Shown: piece by piece, positions 59,645 to 64,000 of the stretch
Numbering within the stretch: the first letter of the stretch is position 1
Layout: each line of letters opens with the position of its first letter
From: Solea solea
Lineage: Eukaryota; Chordata; Actinopteri; Pleuronectiformes; Soleidae
Direction: 5' to 3'
NCBI RefSeq assembly: GCF_958295425.1
Contig: NC_081149.1
Coordinates: 3,547,201-3,611,200, forward strand
DNA: 64,000 bases
Translations under genes and position numbers: made by a program
Notes under the pieces: model-generated
Databases searched by the model: none
What the model was told of the DNA's origin: nothing
The model's input: the letters and a program-made list of their open reading frames with translations, nothing else

Positions 59645-59696
59645 CGTGTGTGTGTGTGTGTGTGTGTGCGTGCGTGTGTGTGCGCGCGCGCGCGCG
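59645..59696. repeat. (GT)n(GC)n alternating tract
   Basis: About fifty bases of strictly alternating purine-pyrimidine, ending in a run of seven GC units, a composition known to favour Z-DNA. It lies about 57 bases after the candidate donor at 59589. Confidence 0.95.
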
Positions 59697-59841
59697 TACA
59701 TGTGGCTGCTCTCGGCAGCGAGATGATCAGTTCACCGCTGAAAAACACGTCTCAGTGTTTGTGTGCGCGGGTCAGGCTCAAGCTGCAGTGGTTTCAGCTG
59801 AGACGATGGACGAGGAGTGTTTATTATGAGAGCCGAATAAC

Positions 59842-60008
59842 GCCACGCACACAGGCAGAGACACAGCCACGCACACAAGCAGGGACACAGCCACGCACAC
59901 AGGCAGGGACACAGCCACGCACACAAGCAGAGACACAGCCACGCACACAGGCAGGGACACAGCCACGCACACAGGCAGGGACACAGGCAGAGACACAGGC
60001 AGGGACAC
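59842..60008. repeat. 24-bp minisatellite
   Basis: Six units of GCCACGCACACAGGCAGGGA+CACA (with ACAAGCAGAG variants), then two 12-base half units. As 24 is divisible by three, several frames are open on both strands (Thr/Gln/Arg-rich or Cys/Val-rich); these are not considered genes. Confidence 0.95.
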
Positions 60009-60174
60009 TGCACTGCGAATGTGACAAAGGGACAACAACCCGGGCTCCATAGTCTGGATGGGAACGCATGAATGTGCAGTTTGTCTTCCGGGCCCTGGTC
60101 TGAACACACACACAAGCTTTGCATGTTTTTTTAACCCCGAGTGTAAGGCGAGCGTGCATGCACGTGTTGTCTTC

Positions 60175-60211
<37 letters not shown>

Positions 60212-60984
60212 TATGCTACAATGGTGCCAGCGTGACAATGATAAATCCTTGTGTCAGTTTGGACTCTAAGTTTGTATAGACAGTTTATATGAAGAAGAAA
60301 AACAAATACACAGAATCAGTGGTGTGCACAGACAGTTGTGCTCAGTGAAAAATAAGGGAGATTAAAACATTACACTGTAATTGCATATTTATTCATGTCA
60401 ACATGTTAAGAACTAAACGTGTCAGAACTGGACAAAATGCTATAATTATCTCATATAGCTTCATGCCAAACCACTTTGTGTCGTTCAGCTTCAAAAGGCC
60501 CCAAACAGTTGACATGAATCTGGTCTTGACTGACCTTTCATCTTCATCTTCATCTTCCTCCCTGCTGCTGGTGGGTGCTTTTATCCAGGAGAGCGTGGAG
60601 CTGCCTGCTGTAGCTCCCTGTCTTTCCCTTTCTTATTCGCTCCTTTCTGGGCCTTATGCTGCAATTGTTAAATAAAAAAGACCAACAGTGTGAATAAGAC
60701 TGTTTGGTTACATTACAACAACATTTCTGCAGGCAATCGGAAAAGATACATTTGTGCTAATTGGGTCAATATTATCACACACTTTTAGTCGTCGAACATT
60801 TATAGATGATCATGTCAGCATCGGCCACATACACTGTTAAAAAATAGGGCACTTGCTTGGTCTAGAGGGCAAAGGGCCCAGTGTCTACCTGTGCACGCCA
60901 CTGCACACAATGTCACATCTGTATTGTCTGTATTTATGTACCTCCATCATTCAAAGCTGCTTTACACGACAGTTTTGCACCCGT
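60009..60984. other. Intronic or intergenic, nothing coding recognised
   Basis: Contains (TG)n at 60177-60208 and ordinary sequence. If the exon at 59512 is real this is its first intron. Confidence 0.5.
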
Positions 60985-61092
60985 CACTCATCTTGTTTAA
61001 CCCGTTCATATGCTGCCAGCACAGCCGTCAGACCCCCCAAACCTTCACGTTAAAAGACCGCTCACTTTACCACTGAGCCACTGTTGCCCTAT
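60985..61092 (-). mobile_element. tRNA-derived SINE fragment
   Basis: The minus strand reads AGTGGCTCAGTGGTAAAGTG (A-box) and GCGGTCTTTTAACGTGAAGG, with a decayed B-box (GGTTTGGGGGGTCTGAC). Same family as the copy at 6.7 kb. Confidence 0.6.
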
Positions 61093-64000
61093 AATTACCC
61101 TAATTTAACAGTTGCAGGAGTGAAACACGCTTCACGGCACCACACACACACTTATACACCCTATATATAAGATCAACACAGTGATGTCGTATATTTAGAC
61201 AGAGCCAGAGAAAAAGAAGACGAGAAAACTGTTTTACGGAGGAAGACCATGGATTTTTTTTAGAAAGACGAGAACTGAAAAACACAGAGGAAGCAGAACA
61301 GATGTTGAGCGGCATGGACTTGGTTCCACGGCTTGTGTTCATCGGCTCTGTGGAAAACAAATGCACATGGTGAGGAGAGGGGAAGTGAAGGTGGGAGTGG
61401 AGCGTCAGCGCTGAGGTTTACGATAGTGAGGATAAAGCCATAGATGGATGTTTACAGTGGAATCTGCACTCCCAAACTGTAGGGGGAGCTGTGTAGAGAA
61501 AAAGAGGCAGAGGCGAGTGCTGTCAGGACAGCAACATGAATGAATGAAATAATGAATTCATAAAAGAAGACAATATAACTCGGCTTTAATTGCAGAACTA
61601 TATCGACTGTGACCCCGACCTAAAGCAAACAATGATAAATGATGCACTCATACAAACACACTCATGGCTAGTGAACTGACTTCCTCAATAAAATGTTACA
61701 TCCTTGACCTTTAAATGGAAATATTTTCTGCTTTATTTGCTTTTTTATAACAACAAATATTAAGTCTGGCAAAACAAGATGCTTCGGAGTTTATGGTTGA
61801 TGGTTTTTCGGAGGGCTGTGGTGCAGGAAGTGATGTAACGTCGTACCCAGGCTTTTTTATATACTGTATATAATCACAGTGTTGTGTTTGTGGCGTCCTA
61901 TTTCACGCACTGGTGAACAATTGGGTGAAAAAACCACCACAGGGCAGACCAGTCACTGTCACTGGCAGTGGGAATAGTCTTAATCCACTATTTGAGTTCA
62001 TTCAGGTCCACGAAATCCAGCTATAAATGTAGTTTAAATGTAGTTTTACAGTAAATGGTCGAGTCTGTATTTATATAGAACTTTTCATCGTGATGACAAC
62101 TCAAAGCTGCTTTTACAGATAAAAAAACCCGCTGGATAAAGTCCAATAGTGTCACGAGCAGCACAGAGCACACTGTAACAGTGTGTGTGTGTGTGTGTGT
62201 GTGTGTGGGAGGAGAGTCAAAGGTCACAGGATGTTTTACAACCCTACAAAGTGTTTACTCAGCACCTCTGAGCACAAACACATCAAGTACAGTGAAGAAC
62301 ACAACACTGACATGAGAGAAATCCAGAGAAATCACACCTCACAGGAACCGGTGATGCGTTTTAGTTTCTGCTGGGGCCTACTGCACCAAAATAGAGAATT
62401 AAGATATCCAGGATATCTGAGAAAGAGTCTAAATTCATCCCGGCTTAGTCCGTCGCACGAATGTCAAACCAGGATGATGAAGCCCAGTTTAACTTATCCT
62501 GATAAGTGCGCGTTCACGTCTCTTTAAAGTAGATTTACTGAGCAGACAAGGACAAACATGAAGGACACTTTACACTGCAGAGTGGACAACGTCCATATGA
62601 TGATGTCAGTGGATTTCATTTTTTTATTTTACTCAAATAAGCTCTCGAAGTATTTGGGTTACTAGTACATTCAGTCAGTCCATAGTTCAGTCAGACTTTG
62701 TGTTAAATGTTATGAAACCTTCTATGACGAGGATTGAATTACTTTCCATTGCCTTTTGTTGTTTCTAAGTGCAATAGTTTATCATGATGAAAAAGCCAGA
62801 TTCAGAGCTAAAGTGATGGAGCGATGTGTTTCAGTTTATGGAATAATCTTCAAAGAAACTAAACTAATTAAACATTCAATCATTAAAGTATAATATTACA
62901 TTTCTTCCTGAGACAGGACAATTGTTATGAAATGTGTTTGAGAAACAGTTATATGTGAGAGGCAGCTGTGTCAGCCTTATCTTCTATTTTAACACACAAT
63001 CATATTTGTGTTTGTTAACGTTCGTTAACGGGCAGATAATAGAAGATCATTCTTTTTCTGTTTGTATTTGCTTTGTTTGATGAATTTAATGAAAAGAAAG
63101 TTACTCTATGAGCTTCACTATTGTGACTGAAAAAAGTCATTTCTTTTTATTGCAGAAGTTATAAACACAAACAAACATGTAAAACACAAAGAGAGTGCTG
63201 ACTGTATATATTATAAACATCCAGACTTTCCTCCATGTTGTCTCAGGTTTGCTCACATCAGAGAGAGAAGAATTCATCTTTCCTCACAAGAAATGAACAT
63301 GCACAGTTTTGACATGTAGGAAATCATCCCATGATCACATTAGTAGGACAGAAAGTTCTTGTGCTGACCTTGTTTCTATGTACTCCCCCACTCTCTCTCT
63401 CTTCAGCCCACGCCACCCTCTCATCCACCCTCTCATCCACCCTCTCATCCACCCTCTCGTCCTCTCTCTGTGAAGCTGCACCAGGCTGCACAGACCTACA
63501 TACAGCAGTCAGTGCTGTGTTGTTTAGCTCACCGTTAGAAGGTGAAAAGAGAGTGTGCATACTTCTTTTTTGTTAGTAATGGTGTAAATCTTTCAGAATC
63601 TCAAAAATTGATCCATTTTTTTTTTGCTATTCAAAACCATTTCCAATTCAAAATATTACAAAAGATTTGGATCCAAAATTGAATCAGTCCACAGAGCTGC
63701 TAATGTGAGGGTTTTCTCTGCTTCAGAGTAGTTCCAGTCAGGATGTCCCTGTGGCACGTGGGCACCACAAGGCTTGTATTTGGGCTCACAATATGGGTCC
63801 CAAGTGGGTTTCTGTGCAGTGCAGTGTTAGCCAACTTCAAGCACATGCCTACTTTGTAACCTTTGCAGGCTAACTGGGAAGGAAGTGGCCAAATGATACC
63901 AGTCCCTTATGGATTGAGTAACGTGTTTGGTACGGACCGACCATGGACCGATCCATTTGGGAGCCCACATGGACATGCTGCCTGTGTTTGAGAGCTTTTA
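61093..64000. other. Non-coding to window end
   Basis: No exon recognised. Contains (GT)n at 62180-62207 and a 12-bp repeat (ACCCTCTCATCC, about four units) at 63415-63462. A weak stretch of repeat-like wording around 62.37-62.52 kb includes AGATATCCAGGATATCTGAG. The last 400 bases show nothing notable. Confidence 0.5.

Noticed and set aside
59648..60159. Several overlapping frames through the 24-bp minisatellite (TQAGTQPR- and CVRGCVPA-type)
   Set aside because: Same artefact: a tandem unit divisible by three. No splice or start context supports any of them.
63331..63576. Plus-strand frame beginning MITLVGQKVLVLTLFLCTPP, resembling a signal peptide
   Set aside because: The hydrophobic start is followed by a 12-bp repeat (TLSS units) and nothing recognisable. 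No supporting splice sites or promoter.

Overview
The window looks like nuclear DNA of a ray-finned fish, probably a spiny-rayed (acanthomorph) teleost. It has split genes with GT-AG introns, dense (CA)n and other microsatellites, Tc1/mariner copies, tRNA-headed SINEs and foldback MITEs. Only a few percent is coding. No operon, CRISPR array or prokaryotic signal is present.

Layout. (1) About 1-23 kb, plus strand: the 3' part of a Kv3-type (KCNC) voltage-gated potassium channel gene whose channel core must lie upstream of base 1. Two alternative last exons are recognisable (8598-8743 and 13890-13954), and both need the same 1-nt carry from a shared upstream donor. Three further in-phase candidates (10050, 11960, 22910) are weaker. 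The rest is intron, 3' UTR and repeats. (2) 28.2-36.6 kb, minus strand: a complete 11-exon pyruvate dehydrogenase kinase gene (pdk2-like, 414 aa) with a CCAAT/GC/CRE-like promoter. Its first intron carries a 15-bp minisatellite in which nearly every unit contains the nuclear-receptor half-site AGGTCA. (3) 36.9-45 kb: a repeat-rich spacer with a nested SINE, a SINE with target duplication, a foldback element and a Tc1 copy with both inverted repeats. (4) 45.1-48.7 kb, plus strand: a complete 5-exon Ly6/uPAR-type GPI-anchored surface protein gene (212 aa), with a 660-bp MITE in its third intron. (5) 51.8-56.1 kb, plus strand: two intact intronless paralogues (368 and 341 aa) coding for highly charged coiled-coil proteins of a family I cannot name, separated by a broken Tc1 copy. 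(6) 57.3-58.9 kb: the 3' end of an LTR retrotransposon on the minus strand. (7) 59.5 kb onward: a candidate first coding exon (His/Gln-rich) with a strong donor, followed by a Z-DNA-prone repeat and a 24-bp minisatellite. No continuation was found before the window ends.

The genes do not form one pathway: an excitability channel, a mitochondrial metabolic kinase, a cell-surface protein and two unknown coiled-coil proteins. The most novel items are the tandem coiled-coil pair, the AGGTCA array in pdk2 intron 1, and the spread of alternative Kv3 tails.
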